This document shows, one piece after another, positions 25,773 through 34,967 of a stretch of 64,000 bases of DNA (position 1 is the stretch's first letter; each line of letters begins with the position of its first letter). Made by a program: the position numbers and the translations under genes. The DNA is taken from the NCBI GenBank assembly GCA_902500775.1, contig CABVRZ010000002.1:1-64000 (forward strand), written 5' to 3'. The notes below the pieces were generated by a model. That model worked only from the letters and a program-made list of their open reading frames with translations, searched no databases and was not told the DNA's origin. Source of the stretch: an uncultured Nitrospira sp. Its GTDB lineage: Bacteria > Nitrospirota > Nitrospiria > Nitrospirales > Nitrospiraceae.

Positions 25773-27542
25773 ATGACGCGACTCCAAGTCGACCCGAAAC
25801 ACGCGGCGCGATTCGTCCGTTCCTTCACCTGTTGGAGCGCGGCCCTGTGCATTCTCAGCATCACAAGCTGCTACAGCACACCGGCCACGCAACGACCGAT
25901 CCTCTGGAAGGTCGACGATCGGCGACCCATACCGGAGCCGAAAGAAGAGATCGAGGGGCAATGGACGATGTGGGACGGGGCGGACAAGATGGTCTTCTAT
26001 CGGATCAGGCAGTTGTTCAATCTCGGTTCTTCTTCCCGAACGATCGGGACATGGCTTGGCCTCGCTGACCCACTCGAATCTCAGAACATCAATGCCTTCG
26101 ATGAAGCGCCCGATTCGACATGGTTCACGAATCGACACGCGGTCGCCCGCCTCTCGCAAGAACATCTCGCGAACGGTCCCACCCAAGACCACGGACGGCC
26201 TGACCTGAGCGGCCCCTTGGAAGCGATCAGGGGGAAAGAGAGTTTAGGGACCACGCCGGGCTTCGTCGTTCGCGACCAAAAGCGCGACATGTATCTGCTC
26301 AAGTTTGACCCGCCATTGAATCCAGAAATGACGACGGCTTCAGAAGTCATCTCATCACGGTTTTTGTATGCTGCGGGGTACAACGTGCCGGAGCACTATT
26401 TGGTCGATGTCGACCCTGCGCGTATCACGATCGGAGAGAAGGCCACGATCCGTGGTCAGTACCATATCCCGCGTGCGATGACACAGGAAGATATCACCGC
26501 ACTCTTGGAGCGTGTCCCACATCGACCTGACGGAACAATTCGAGCCATGGCCAGCAAGTTTTTACCCGGCATCCCCAAGGGACCGTTTCTCTACGCCGGA
26601 CAACGACATGACGATCCCAATGACCGGATTCGCCATGAAAACCGGCGGGAGTTACGAGGTTTTCGGGTGATTGCCGCGTTCTTAAATCATACCGACACGA
26701 AGGCCCCAAATGCCCTCGACATGTACGATCCGGAGGCGAAGTATCTGACGCATTATCTGATCGATTTCTCCTCCACGCTCGGAGCCGACAACGCCGATCC
26801 ACAGCTCCCCCGGTTCGGCAACGAATACTTCCTCGACTTTACAACCAGTGGCCGGTCCATCACCGCGGGCGGATTTTATGTGAGACCATGGGAAATTCCT
26901 CTCAAGATGGAGTTTCCCTCCGTCGGGTATTTTGAATCGGAGTATTTCGATCCGGAGCGCTGGCGGCCGACCTATCCGAATCCCGCGTTCCTCCGGACGA
27001 CGGTGCGCGATGCCTATTGGGGAGCCAAGATCGTGACGTCATTCACCGATGAGGATATCGAGACCATCGTGCGGACTGGACACTTCACCGATCCCGCTGC
27101 GGAGCGATATGTGGCGGAGGTGTTGAAAGCCCGTCGAGACAAGATCGGTCGCTACTATTTCAACCTCGTCAACCCGCTCGATGGCTTCAGGCTGGTCAAG
27201 ACGGCATCCGGAGAGCCGGCGCTGTCGTTCGAGAATCTGGCGCTCACGCGCGGCTATGCGCCATCATCCCATGCAACATACCGGTATTCCATTAGGCCAC
27301 CGAGTGATCGGGACGTCATCAAGGGGCTCGCGGACGCGCCAGTGATTCCCCTCAACCGATTGGTCAATAACGCAGGGGAACACGCGGCATCCTCTCACGG
27401 CACGGCCGATTTCATTGCCTCCATCACAATCCAGACCAGCTATGACGGAGGGGTGCACTGGAGCAACGCCGCCGAGGTCTTCATTCGTGCGGACCACCTG
27501 ACCAAGCAGCTGAGCCTGGCAGGTCTTGACTATCGGTCCTAG
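25773..27542 (+). CDS. lipoprotein with atypical protein-kinase-like motif set
   Basis: A 589-aa exported lipoprotein (ITSC lipobox, Cys at about residue 32). I know no named family. The central part carries kinase-style landmarks in order: MYLLKFD with Lys177 (VAIK-like), TASEVISSRF with a helix-C-like Glu, HTDTKAPN at residues 306-313 (pattern H-x-D-x-K-x-x-N, as in HRDLKPEN), then LIDFSSTLG with Asp331 (DFG-like). The order matches protein-kinase-like folds; the Gly-rich loop is not obvious. The C-terminal part resembles a beta-sandwich. Gap 12 bp from the Omp85 gene and 23 bp to the nucleotide-type transporter. Kinase activity is inference only. Confidence 0.6.
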   Translation: MTRLQVDPKHAARFVRSFTCWSAALCILSITSCYSTPATQRPILWKVDDRRPIPEPKEEIEGQWTMWDGADKMVFYRIRQLFNLGSSSRTIGTWLGLADPLESQNINAFDEAPDSTWFTNRHAVARLSQEHLANGPTQDHGRPDLSGPLEAIRGKESLGTTPGFVVRDQKRDMYLLKFDPPLNPEMTTASEVISSRFLYAAGYNVPEHYLVDVDPARITIGEKATIRGQYHIPRAMTQEDITALLERVPHRPDGTIRAMASKFLPGIPKGPFLYAGQRHDDPNDRIRHENRRELRGFRVIAAFLNHTDTKAPNALDMYDPEAKYLTHYLIDFSSTLGADNADPQLPRFGNEYFLDFTTSGRSITAGGFYVRPWEIPLKMEFPSVGYFESEYFDPERWRPTYPNPAFLRTTVRDAYWGAKIVTSFTDEDIETIVRTGHFTDPAAERYVAEVLKARRDKIGRYYFNLVNPLDGFRLVKTASGEPALSFENLALTRGYAPSSHATYRYSIRPPSDRDVIKGLADAPVIPLNRLVNNAGEHAASSHGTADFIASITIQTSYDGGVHWSNAAEVFIRADHLTKQLSLAGLDYRS

Positions 27543-27565
27543 CCGTTACGACGAAGAGAGCGACC

Positions 27566-30379
27566 ATGGACATCAGACATCTGATCGAACGATCCCTCGA
27601 CATCAGAGGCGGTGAATATCGGAAAACCGGCCTGATGTTCGCCTATATTTTTCTTCTCATCCTGTCGTATGTGATCATTAAGGCGGTACGTGATTCGCTC
27701 TTTCTGGTGAAGCTCGGTCCCGAACAGTTGCCGTATGTCTATATGCTGGTCGCCGTCATCGTCGGAATCGTGGCGTGGGGGCATGCCAAGCTTTCGGCAC
27801 GCGTCGGCTTGTCTGTTCTGCTTCAGGGGACACTGCTTCTCGTCGTATCCAATCTCCTCATTTTCTGGTGGCTCTTCCAGTCTGGTTGGCCCTGGCTCTT
27901 CTATGTCCTCTACATCTGGGCCGGTGTCATCGGCCTTCTGACTCTGTCGCAATATTGGCTCCTTGCGAATTGCGTCTTCAATACAAGGGAAGCAAAACGG
28001 CTCTTCGGTCTGGTCGGCGCAGGAGCCATTCTGGGAGGCTTGGTCGGAGGAGTGATCACGGCGAAAGTCGCACTGTGGATCGGCACCGAAAGCTTGTTGG
28101 GCATCGCTGCAGGAGGGTATCTCTTGTGCAGCGGTTTAGCATGGATCATCAGCCGCTCGACCGAGTCAGTAGATGGTCGTTCCGATTCAGTGACCGCATC
28201 GGATCCCGCCGGAGCGCCGGTTCCATCTTCAGTCCCGATTCTCGCCACCATCCGGTCGACCCCTCAACTGCTTATGATCGCCGGACTCATCGGCATCGCT
28301 GAGATCGTCGTGCTGCTGGTCGATTATCAATTCAAGGTCATTGCCAAGGAGTCATTTCCGTCCACTGACGCCTTGACCGGCTTCATGGGAATCTTCTCGG
28401 CCTTGGTCAGCGCGACCTCGTTCATCTCGCAGGTCTTCTTCACTGGGCGGATCCTCAGCACATTGGGACTGGGTATGGCGTTGCTGTGCCTCCCGGTCGG
28501 CTTACTTCTTGGGTCTCTTGCCATTGCCGTAGCCCCGGGGCTCAAATCGGTGGTCATCGCAAAGCTTCTTGAGGGGACCCTTCGATATTCCATCAATAAA
28601 TCCGGGCTGGAGCTCCTGTATTTGCCGTTGCCAAACGCGATGAAAGCTGCCACGAAACCCTTGATTGATCCTACCGCTGAGCGAGTCGCGGGAGGAGTGG
28701 GAGGGCTTCTCCTTCTCATTGCCACCGGTACGCTCTCGCTGTCCACGGCACAGATCAGCTTCCTGACCATCGGACTGATCGGCTTGTGGATTCCATTGGC
28801 TGTGGCCAGCCGAACGCAGTACGTCCGTTCCTTGCGCCATGCGTTGGAGCAGAGGCAGCTGGATTTAACGTCGCCGATTTTCAATCTTTCCGACCCACAC
28901 ACCGTGACACTCTTGACCCAAACGCTCCGCGACTCAAAGAAGGATGCACTCATCCTCTACATCCTGAAGTTTCTCGAACAAGCGAACATTCGTCCTTATC
29001 TGCAGGCCTTGAAAGCCTTGCTCAGTCACCCATCCGTTACAGTCCGAGCCGCCGCCCTCCATCTCCTCATAGACACCAACGATCGCGCGCTTGTGCCTGT
29101 GCTGAACGCGAGCATGAACGATGCCGATATGGGGATTCGAGCCGATGCAATGCGGTTCATTCGTCTGCATAGCAAGGAGTCGGATGCATGCCTGGACGAA
29201 TGGATGGCAACCGACGATCCACGCATTTCGACCGTCGCGATGGTCGCCGCACTGAACGGTTCGACATCAGATCTTCGTGCAAAGGGAGAGCAGCTGTTTA
29301 GCGTGATTGTCTGCGACCGTGGCCCTCACGGCAGAGAGCGACGCCGGGAGGCGGCCAAAGCTCTCCGCTGGATCCGTCCGGACGCCATCAGGTCCGAAGT
29401 GGTTATTCCGCTCATCCAGGATGACGACGACGAGGTGGCCAATCTTGCCGCGAAGGCTGCTGGCCTGCTCCAACGACGAGAACTTGTGCCGTTGCTTGCG
29501 AGCCTTCTGGCCAGGCGAAACACCCGGGGAGAAGCGAAAAGCGCACTGCTTCGGTACGGGGACAAGATTCTGGGGAACATGGCTGACGTACTCATCGACC
29601 CTCAGGAACCCATCGCAGTCCGTCGACGCTTGCCATCGATCATCGCCGAGATAGGAGGAGAGGTCGCGAGTCTCATCCTCCTGCGCAATCTTCATCACGA
29701 GGATCGATGGCTTCGGTACGATGTGTTAAGGGCCCTGAACAAGATTCGATGGGTGAACTCTGATTTGACGCTTGACCCGACAAGAATTGACACCCAGCTG
29801 AGGACGGAGATCCGGCACCAGTATGAAGTACTGCTGCTGCTCTGGCATCCATGGATTGACGACGTCGGTCAAGGGGCAGAACTGTTCCGACGAACTCTAC
29901 GCGAACGGCAAGAGTTCCACTTTGAAATGGTGTTTCGTCTGCTGGCTCTACGATTGCCTATTCGGGATGTCTACGATGCGTATACCGGACTCATCGTCGA
30001 TCAACCACGGCTTCGAGCCCTTGCCGTAGAATTCATGGATAACCTGCTTCCACCAGACTTGAAGCCCTACCTGATTCCCGTCATTGATCAATGGCCGTCG
30101 GACCAAATCGTGGAGGTCGGCCGGCGGTTGTTTGCCCTTGAATGGTCTTCGCGCGAGGACGTGCTGTCTTGGTTGATCCGGCGACCGGATCCCTGGCTGA
30201 AGGCCTGTGCGCTCTTCTCAGCGGGAGAGTGGAACTGTACCGCTCTGATCTCGGATGTACAAAAAGCCACCGACGACCCTGACCCATTGGTCAGAGATGC
30301 GGCCGTCCTGGCGTTGAAACGGCTAGGCGTAGAGGCCTCGCCTCTTGTTCAACAGGAGACTGATGCTCACCACAATTGA
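27566..30379 (+). CDS. Npt1/Npt2-type (ATP/ADP translocase-like) transporter fused to HEAT repeats
   Basis: A 937-aa protein. Residues 1-430 hold about 11-12 membrane helices, opening GGEYRKTGLMFAYIFLLILSYVIIKAVRDSLFL, which resembles the nucleotide-exchange transporters of Rickettsia, Chlamydia and many free-living bacteria. From about residue 445 to the end is a soluble array of HEAT-like helices (LLSHPSVTVRAAALHLLIDT, ADMGIRADAMRFIRLH, DDDDEVANLAAKAAGLL, DDPDPLVRDAAVLALKRLG). The fusion suggests cytoplasmic gating or scaffolding. The substrate need not be a nucleotide. It overlaps the next gene by 17 bp. Confidence 0.82.
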   Translation: MDIRHLIERSLDIRGGEYRKTGLMFAYIFLLILSYVIIKAVRDSLFLVKLGPEQLPYVYMLVAVIVGIVAWGHAKLSARVGLSVLLQGTLLLVVSNLLIFWWLFQSGWPWLFYVLYIWAGVIGLLTLSQYWLLANCVFNTREAKRLFGLVGAGAILGGLVGGVITAKVALWIGTESLLGIAAGGYLLCSGLAWIISRSTESVDGRSDSVTASDPAGAPVPSSVPILATIRSTPQLLMIAGLIGIAEIVVLLVDYQFKVIAKESFPSTDALTGFMGIFSALVSATSFISQVFFTGRILSTLGLGMALLCLPVGLLLGSLAIAVAPGLKSVVIAKLLEGTLRYSINKSGLELLYLPLPNAMKAATKPLIDPTAERVAGGVGGLLLLIATGTLSLSTAQISFLTIGLIGLWIPLAVASRTQYVRSLRHALEQRQLDLTSPIFNLSDPHTVTLLTQTLRDSKKDALILYILKFLEQANIRPYLQALKALLSHPSVTVRAAALHLLIDTNDRALVPVLNASMNDADMGIRADAMRFIRLHSKESDACLDEWMATDDPRISTVAMVAALNGSTSDLRAKGEQLFSVIVCDRGPHGRERRREAAKALRWIRPDAIRSEVVIPLIQDDDDEVANLAAKAAGLLQRRELVPLLASLLARRNTRGEAKSALLRYGDKILGNMADVLIDPQEPIAVRRRLPSIIAEIGGEVASLILLRNLHHEDRWLRYDVLRALNKIRWVNSDLTLDPTRIDTQLRTEIRHQYEVLLLLWHPWIDDVGQGAELFRRTLRERQEFHFEMVFRLLALRLPIRDVYDAYTGLIVDQPRLRALAVEFMDNLLPPDLKPYLIPVIDQWPSDQIVEVGRRLFALEWSSREDVLSWLIRRPDPWLKACALFSAGEWNCTALISDVQKATDDPDPLVRDAAVLALKRLGVEASPLVQQETDAHHN

Positions 30380-30818
30380 GAAAGTATTGCTGTTGCAGGG
30401 GGTCAAAATGTTTCTCCATACGGAGATTGAGCATCTCGTCAATATTGCCGCCCTGGCTCGCGAGGTCCGCTTCGAGAAAGGTGACCTCATTTTCACGGAG
30501 GGTGACCGAATTGATGCGGTGTACATCATGGTGGAAGGAACGGTGTCGCTACGCATCGACTCGCATGAGATCGTGATCAAGGAGAAGGAAGCATTCGGGT
30601 GGGGCGATCTGTACGAAAACGGATTGAGAAAAATGACGGCGACCGCGTGCGGTCCTACGATGGCGCTTGCGATCGGACGTGAAGAGTTCTTTGATCTGCT
30701 GTCCGACCACTTCGACATTGTTCGCAGCATGCTGCACTACTTCACGACGCTCTCGGTGCATCTGGACTACATGGCAAGAGTCACTCCTGTGCCGGATAAC
30801 ACCGGCCCATCAACGTGA
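30363..30818 (+). CDS. cyclic-nucleotide-binding-domain protein
   Basis: A 151-aa protein that is a single cNMP-binding fold: VRFEKGDLIFTEGDRIDAVYIMVEGTVSLRID, then AFGWGDLYENGLRKMTATACGPTMALAIGREEF. The usual phosphate-binding RxA Arg is not clear (ENGLRKMTATA), and no DNA-binding domain follows, so it is not a CRP regulator. AGGAGACTG precedes ATG 30363, which lies inside the transporter gene. Translational coupling to the HEAT transporter suggests it modulates it. Confidence 0.8.
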   Translation: MLTTIEKVLLLQGVKMFLHTEIEHLVNIAALAREVRFEKGDLIFTEGDRIDAVYIMVEGTVSLRIDSHEIVIKEKEAFGWGDLYENGLRKMTATACGPTMALAIGREEFFDLLSDHFDIVRSMLHYFTTLSVHLDYMARVTPVPDNTGPST

Positions 30819-30827
30819 GGGTTTCCA

Positions 30828-31736
30828 ATGACATGTGAGAATGATGGCCTGACCAATTCGACTTGCGCACAAAATGAGCGGCAGCGGCGCGTGGAGTTGG
30901 GTGTCTTATGTGTTCTGGCGTGTCTGATGTTTGGGTGCGAAATCAGGCCGAAGCCGATGCTTCATCTCGTCGAATACCAATCCGGCCAAACTTGCGTATC
31001 CCATCCGGACGACTGTCCATGGGCGGATCTCGAGCGACAGGCGCAATTCACCGCGCTCACCAATTGTCTCCTCTCCGGAGCCACGACTCTGCACATGGAC
31101 GATGTGCCGTTATCTGAGGGAACGTCTCAAACCGTTGTCGCCCCACATGTCCCTCGATTCGGTTACGCGCACGTGACCCGTTTCGGCGACGAGGCGAGGA
31201 ACTGTCAGGCCCATGAAGCGATGTGCCAAGTCTCAAGCCGACATGACCGAACACGGACATGGGCCGCCTGCGGAACGGAGTCGGTCCAGGGGCCGCTTCG
31301 TGGCGGCAGCAGTCTCGCCGCTGCTGACCGCGTGACTGAGAGTGAGGTGCTCACCGGCCGTCTTGTGGAACAACGAAACGAGTTCGGTGTCCCACACGGT
31401 TTGGATGGACCGGACCAGTTCTTTACCTTTACCTTGGCGAAGCCCACATGGATGGAGATCGCGGTCGCGGCGAATGTTGCCTTTTGGTCCGGAAAGGTCG
31501 GCCTCGTCCGCGCCCCGTGGCAGCCGGCTCTTTATCTTCTAGGCACCGACGGAACGACGGTGAAAACAGGACACGCGCACCGGGCAGGCGTGACGGCACT
31601 GTTTCCAGGGGAGCTCGCGCCCGGCACGTACGTTATTGTTGTGGACAGCTCGATGCGTGAATGGTCGCGAGGAGACGGTGTGTACCGACTCTACATCGGC
31701 TTCAATGAGCATCTCATGGGCCCACCAATCCAATGA
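30828..31736 (+). CDS. secreted/lipoprotein-like protein with C-terminal pre-peptidase-like domain
   Basis: A 302-aa protein starting 9 bp after the cNMP-binding gene. A hydrophobic segment ends MFGC (possible lipobox, about residue 36). The mature N-half has spaced Cys residues (TCVSHPDDCPW, NCLL, NCQAHEAMCQ, AACG), suggesting disulfides. The C-half, DQFFTFTLAKPTWMEIAVAANV, LYLLGTDGTTVKTG and LAPGTYVIVVDSS, matches the bacterial pre-peptidase C-terminal beta-sandwich style (PPC). Function unknown; last gene of the Omp85-kinase-transporter set. Confidence 0.6.
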   Translation: MTCENDGLTNSTCAQNERQRRVELGVLCVLACLMFGCEIRPKPMLHLVEYQSGQTCVSHPDDCPWADLERQAQFTALTNCLLSGATTLHMDDVPLSEGTSQTVVAPHVPRFGYAHVTRFGDEARNCQAHEAMCQVSSRHDRTRTWAACGTESVQGPLRGGSSLAAADRVTESEVLTGRLVEQRNEFGVPHGLDGPDQFFTFTLAKPTWMEIAVAANVAFWSGKVGLVRAPWQPALYLLGTDGTTVKTGHAHRAGVTALFPGELAPGTYVIVVDSSMREWSRGDGVYRLYIGFNEHLMGPPIQ

Positions 31737-31789
31737 AATGGTTCCGGACTCGTGAACAATCCATCCAACGATCCTGCGTCGTGCGGTAA

Positions 31790-31919
31790 AGGCAGCTGCT
31801 GGGCCGTTCATGGCCATATCCACGCTTGGTCCTCACCGACAGTTCACTGGCTGTCATCGCCATCGCGCTCGTCTGGTTCACCGATTAGACCTTTGAGGTT
31901 CGGCTGCTTCCTCTCTAAT
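31790..31919 (+). pseudogene. decayed 3' fragment of a hupE-type gene
   Basis: Reading CAGCTGCTGGGCCGTTCATG onward gives QLLGRSWPYPRLVLTDSSLAV, then IAIALVWFTD-stop-TFEVRLLPL. This matches the C-terminus of the HupE at 21838-22959 (YLLRRSWSYPRLVLTGGSLAV, IAIALVWFTERAFDLQLFPL) nearly residue for residue, but with an in-frame TAG. About 20 bases (near GTCATCGCCATCGCGCTCGT) are identical. The rest of the gene is missing. It is direct evidence of a lost second hupE copy. Confidence 0.75.
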
Positions 31920-32074
31920 TTTTGGAGTGGTGAAGGAGAAGACACAGCCACACGTTAGTCACAGGCTATTTCATTCCCCTACTGAAACAAACAATTAAAT
32001 GAGGGCTGCGAATCTGCAATTCACTGAATTGACCACGCCATTTGTGAGCGCATACACTCCCTCTACGCACACCT

Positions 32075-32821
32075 TTGGAGCCACTCGTGACGTTGGAGAA
32101 TCGATTCAAGCAATTCATGTCATCCATCCATGGTGTCGAATCCATTGACACCTTACTCTCACCAGGTTCATTCGAGCACAAGCAGCGAGCGGATTACCTT
32201 TTGGCCAATCGAAAAATAGTCATAGAACTGAAGACTCTCAAAGTTGATCCGTCGCCGAAGATAGAAACTACGCTGTCACAACACCGAGACCGCCCTGATT
32301 TCCCAATATTCTATGGCCAGCTTGAACTCTCCAAGGTTCTTCAATATTTGCCTGACGGCGATCAGATCAATCAGCGAATCTACCGCAATATCTCCCGATC
32401 AATAGAGGATGCGGTTCGAAGTGCAGAAACTCAGATTTCTGATACCGAAGAGATCTTCAACCTTTCCCAGCCTGCAGGCTTGCTTGTGCTTCTAAACGAG
32501 AACATCGATGTGTTGGACCCAAACGCGGTTGTATATAGAGTGAGTGAACTACTGACCCGACAGCGAACTGATGGCTCTGTGCATACATCAATCGATTTTG
32601 TCTGGCTGCTATTCGAGAGTCATGCCATACAAACTATTGACGGCCCAGCTCGCCCAAGTATTCTCCTTAAAGGACCAACAGCAGATAATTTTGATTGGTT
32701 CATTTCCGAATTTAGCCAGATCCAAACTTCATGGAGCACCTTCAACAACACACCTCTCAAGCATGCATGGGTCGAACGCATTGCAGATATGCCGTTCCGT
32801 TCATCCAAATCCGACCCATAA
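32075..32821 (+). CDS. orphan PD-(D/E)XK nuclease-like protein
   Basis: A 248-aa soluble protein. Near residue 38, KQRADYLLANRKIVIELKTLK gives D-x(9)-E-x-K, the catalytic pattern of the PD-(D/E)XK nuclease fold. The rest is helical without known motifs. No methyltransferase, helicase or toxin partner lies beside it. It is more A/T-rich than flanking genes and isolated, suggesting acquisition. The start is uncertain: TTG 32075, GTG 32087 or TTG 32093. It could be a lone restriction-like nuclease or a defence remnant. Confidence 0.55.
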   Translation: MEPLVTLENRFKQFMSSIHGVESIDTLLSPGSFEHKQRADYLLANRKIVIELKTLKVDPSPKIETTLSQHRDRPDFPIFYGQLELSKVLQYLPDGDQINQRIYRNISRSIEDAVRSAETQISDTEEIFNLSQPAGLLVLLNENIDVLDPNAVVYRVSELLTRQRTDGSVHTSIDFVWLLFESHAIQTIDGPARPSILLKGPTADNFDWFISEFSQIQTSWSTFNNTPLKHAWVERIADMPFRSSKSDP

Positions 32822-33009
32822 GCTATGTGTGGCCAAACTGTGGCAGAACTATCCTTTCCGACGTGATTTCATCGGTTCTTCACCTGCCTCTGACTGCTCT
32901 GTAAGTGATTGAGATTAAAACGATGAGGTACTATCAGGCACTATAGGCTCTGGCTCTGTGGGGGATTCAAATCTCGCGGACTCTGGCTTTCTACCAACCA
33001 GCTGCCTCT

Positions 33010-34401
33010 TTATTCTCCCTGAATCGGGACGTACATGACGTTGCCCTGGCGATTCACGAGCAGGAGCGCTAGATCGGTTGGTTTGATAGGCTCGGCAAGG
33101 CGTTGGAGATTCGCAAAGCTATTGATGTGCTGTCGGTTCAGTTCCAGCACGACGTCACCCGGCTGAAGACCGGAGGCTTCGGCCAAGCTGCCCTCTTCGA
33201 TATCCGTCACCACCACGCCGTTACTCACCGGCAAATCCATCTGGCGAGCTAAGGGAGGCGTCACGTCATCGAAGACCACCCCCGCCAACGGGTGCACGGT
33301 CGAGGCTGTTGATGACGCCGCCTGACTTTTCTTTGGCCGTTCACGCGGCGCTTCCTGAATGACCAAATCGGCCTGATACTGTTTGCCTTCCCTGATGAGA
33401 TCCACACGATGTTTGCTTCCGATCGGCGCTTGCGCCACCAGGTTCCGTAACTGGCCACTGTCCATAATCTCTCGCCCATCGAAGCGCACCACGACATCGC
33501 CGCGTTTCAGGCCGGCTCGTTCAGCTGATCCCTTGGCATGTACGTCTGTCACGATTGCGCCTTTGACATCCGGGAGGTGAAAGATCTTCCCGAGTGGCGA
33601 GCTGACATCCTGCGTGGAGGCGCCCAGAAAGCCGCGCACCACACGACCCGTCTTAATCAGACTCTGCATGGCGGCACGGGCCATATTGCTGGGAATGGCA
33701 AACCCGACGCCGACACTGCCGCCGGTAGGACTGGCGATCGCCGTATTGATACCGATCAGCTCACCATGGATATTGATCAAGGCCCCGCCTGAATTACCCG
33801 GGTTAATTGGTGCATCCGTCTGGATGAAGTCCTCAAAATCCGCGACGCCAACGTCGGCCCGACCGACTGCACTCACAATGCCGAACGTAACGGTACGGCT
33901 CAATCCCAAGGGATTCCCGATCGCGAGCACAAAGTCGCCGACAGCCAGTTGGCTCGAATCCCCCCAGGCCGCAGTCGGAAGATTCGATGCATGGATCTTC
34001 ACCACCGCCACATCGGTTTTCGGGTCCGTCGCCACCACCTTCCCTTTGTATTGACGACGATCCGCCAAAATCACTTCGACATCGACGGCGTCCGCCACCA
34101 CATGGTTGTTCGTCACGATATAGCCGTCCGGCGTCACAATGACTCCCGACCCTTGTCCGTACTGCCGGCGCGTAGGAGGCTCTTTGAACAGACCGAACGG
34201 TAACGCTTCGTCGCTGAACGACTGATCGCGCACCATAACGGTGGAGGCGATACTGACCACCGCGGGAATCACTTTATTGGCACTCGCCTTGACTTGCCCC
34301 TGCAAGTCGTGGACAGTCGCTGTGGGTATCTGCTGCGTCCCAGCCAGTCCTAAACCAGGAACCACCAGACCGACAAGAATCCCACAGACCACAGCTTGCA
34401 T
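33010..34401 (-). CDS. DegP/DegQ-type periplasmic serine protease (Do family)
   Basis: A 463-aa exported HtrA protease. ATG 34401 follows AGGAAAG and starts the signal peptide (ends near GLA-GTQQ). The trypsin-like domain has the triad His in TNNHVV, Asp in TDVAVVKI and Ser in GNSGGAL. Two PDZ domains follow (about residues 260-350 and 375-463; GLKRGDVVVRFDG and GLQPGDVVLELN). It degrades or refolds misfolded envelope proteins. It stands alone, and its end converges with the nuclease-like gene. Confidence 0.93.
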   Translation of the reverse strand: MQAVVCGILVGLVVPGLGLAGTQQIPTATVHDLQGQVKASANKVIPAVVSIASTVMVRDQSFSDEALPFGLFKEPPTRRQYGQGSGVIVTPDGYIVTNNHVVADAVDVEVILADRRQYKGKVVATDPKTDVAVVKIHASNLPTAAWGDSSQLAVGDFVLAIGNPLGLSRTVTFGIVSAVGRADVGVADFEDFIQTDAPINPGNSGGALINIHGELIGINTAIASPTGGSVGVGFAIPSNMARAAMQSLIKTGRVVRGFLGASTQDVSSPLGKIFHLPDVKGAIVTDVHAKGSAERAGLKRGDVVVRFDGREIMDSGQLRNLVAQAPIGSKHRVDLIREGKQYQADLVIQEAPRERPKKSQAASSTASTVHPLAGVVFDDVTPPLARQMDLPVSNGVVVTDIEEGSLAEASGLQPGDVVLELNRQHINSFANLQRLAEPIKPTDLALLLVNRQGNVMYVPIQGE

Positions 34402-34583
34402 GACACTTTCCTGGCTTCGTTGCACCGATATGCCTTTTATCCCACTCGCGGTTCTGAATTCATCAAAAGATCGAGCGCCAGCTTATCATGCAGTATGAGT
34501 ACAAGCATTCACAATTCGCTATGGCGTTAAGGAAGTCTTGGATGGTGTCAATTTATCGAACCTTCCTCCCTCCTTGCGAACGG

Positions 34584-34913
34584 TCATGCCCTGGGGGCAT
34601 ACATCATGACGAACATGCCACCTAAACAGAGCAAAGCACCCATGGCATCATAGAGATCCGGACGAACTCCGTCGATGCCCCATCCCCAGAGCAAGGACAG
34701 CACGATAAACATGCCGCCGTATGCCGCATAGACACGGCTGAAGTGAGCCGGCTGCAGGGTGGGAATAATTCCATACAGGCTGAGTACCAACGCACCCGCT
34801 GCCGCATACAGCCAATGTTGGTTCCCCCTGATCGCAAGCCATATTAAATACCCGCCGCCGATTTCACACAAACCGGCGAGGATAAAAAGCCCGAGTGAAA
34901 TAGGAAGCGACAT
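34584..34913 (-). CDS. YnfA/UPF0060 small multidrug-resistance-like membrane protein
   Basis: 109 aa with four membrane helices: [58 protein letters not shown] and a final [20 protein letters not shown], closely matching the UPF0060 family. ATG 34913 is placed 6 bases after GGAG; upstream ATG/GTG starts are too close to it. The family is distantly related to SMR exporters; its substrate is uncertain. It ends between DegP and the RND operon. Confidence 0.88.
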   Translation of the reverse strand: MSLPISLGLFILAGLCEIGGGYLIWLAIRGNQHWLYAAAGALVLSLYGIIPTLQPAHFSRVYAAYGGMFIVLSLLWGWGIDGVRPDLYDAMGALLCLGGMFVMMYAPRA

Positions 34914-34967
34914 GGTTAACTCCATCACCCTCAGTGTGTGTTTCCTATGAGCGTGCCCTATCCGACA

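Noticed and set aside
32935-33000. tRNA-like T-loop (GGGGATTCAAATCTC) with nearby ACCA
   Set aside because: The stem does not pair properly and no acceptor, D or anticodon arms can be drawn.
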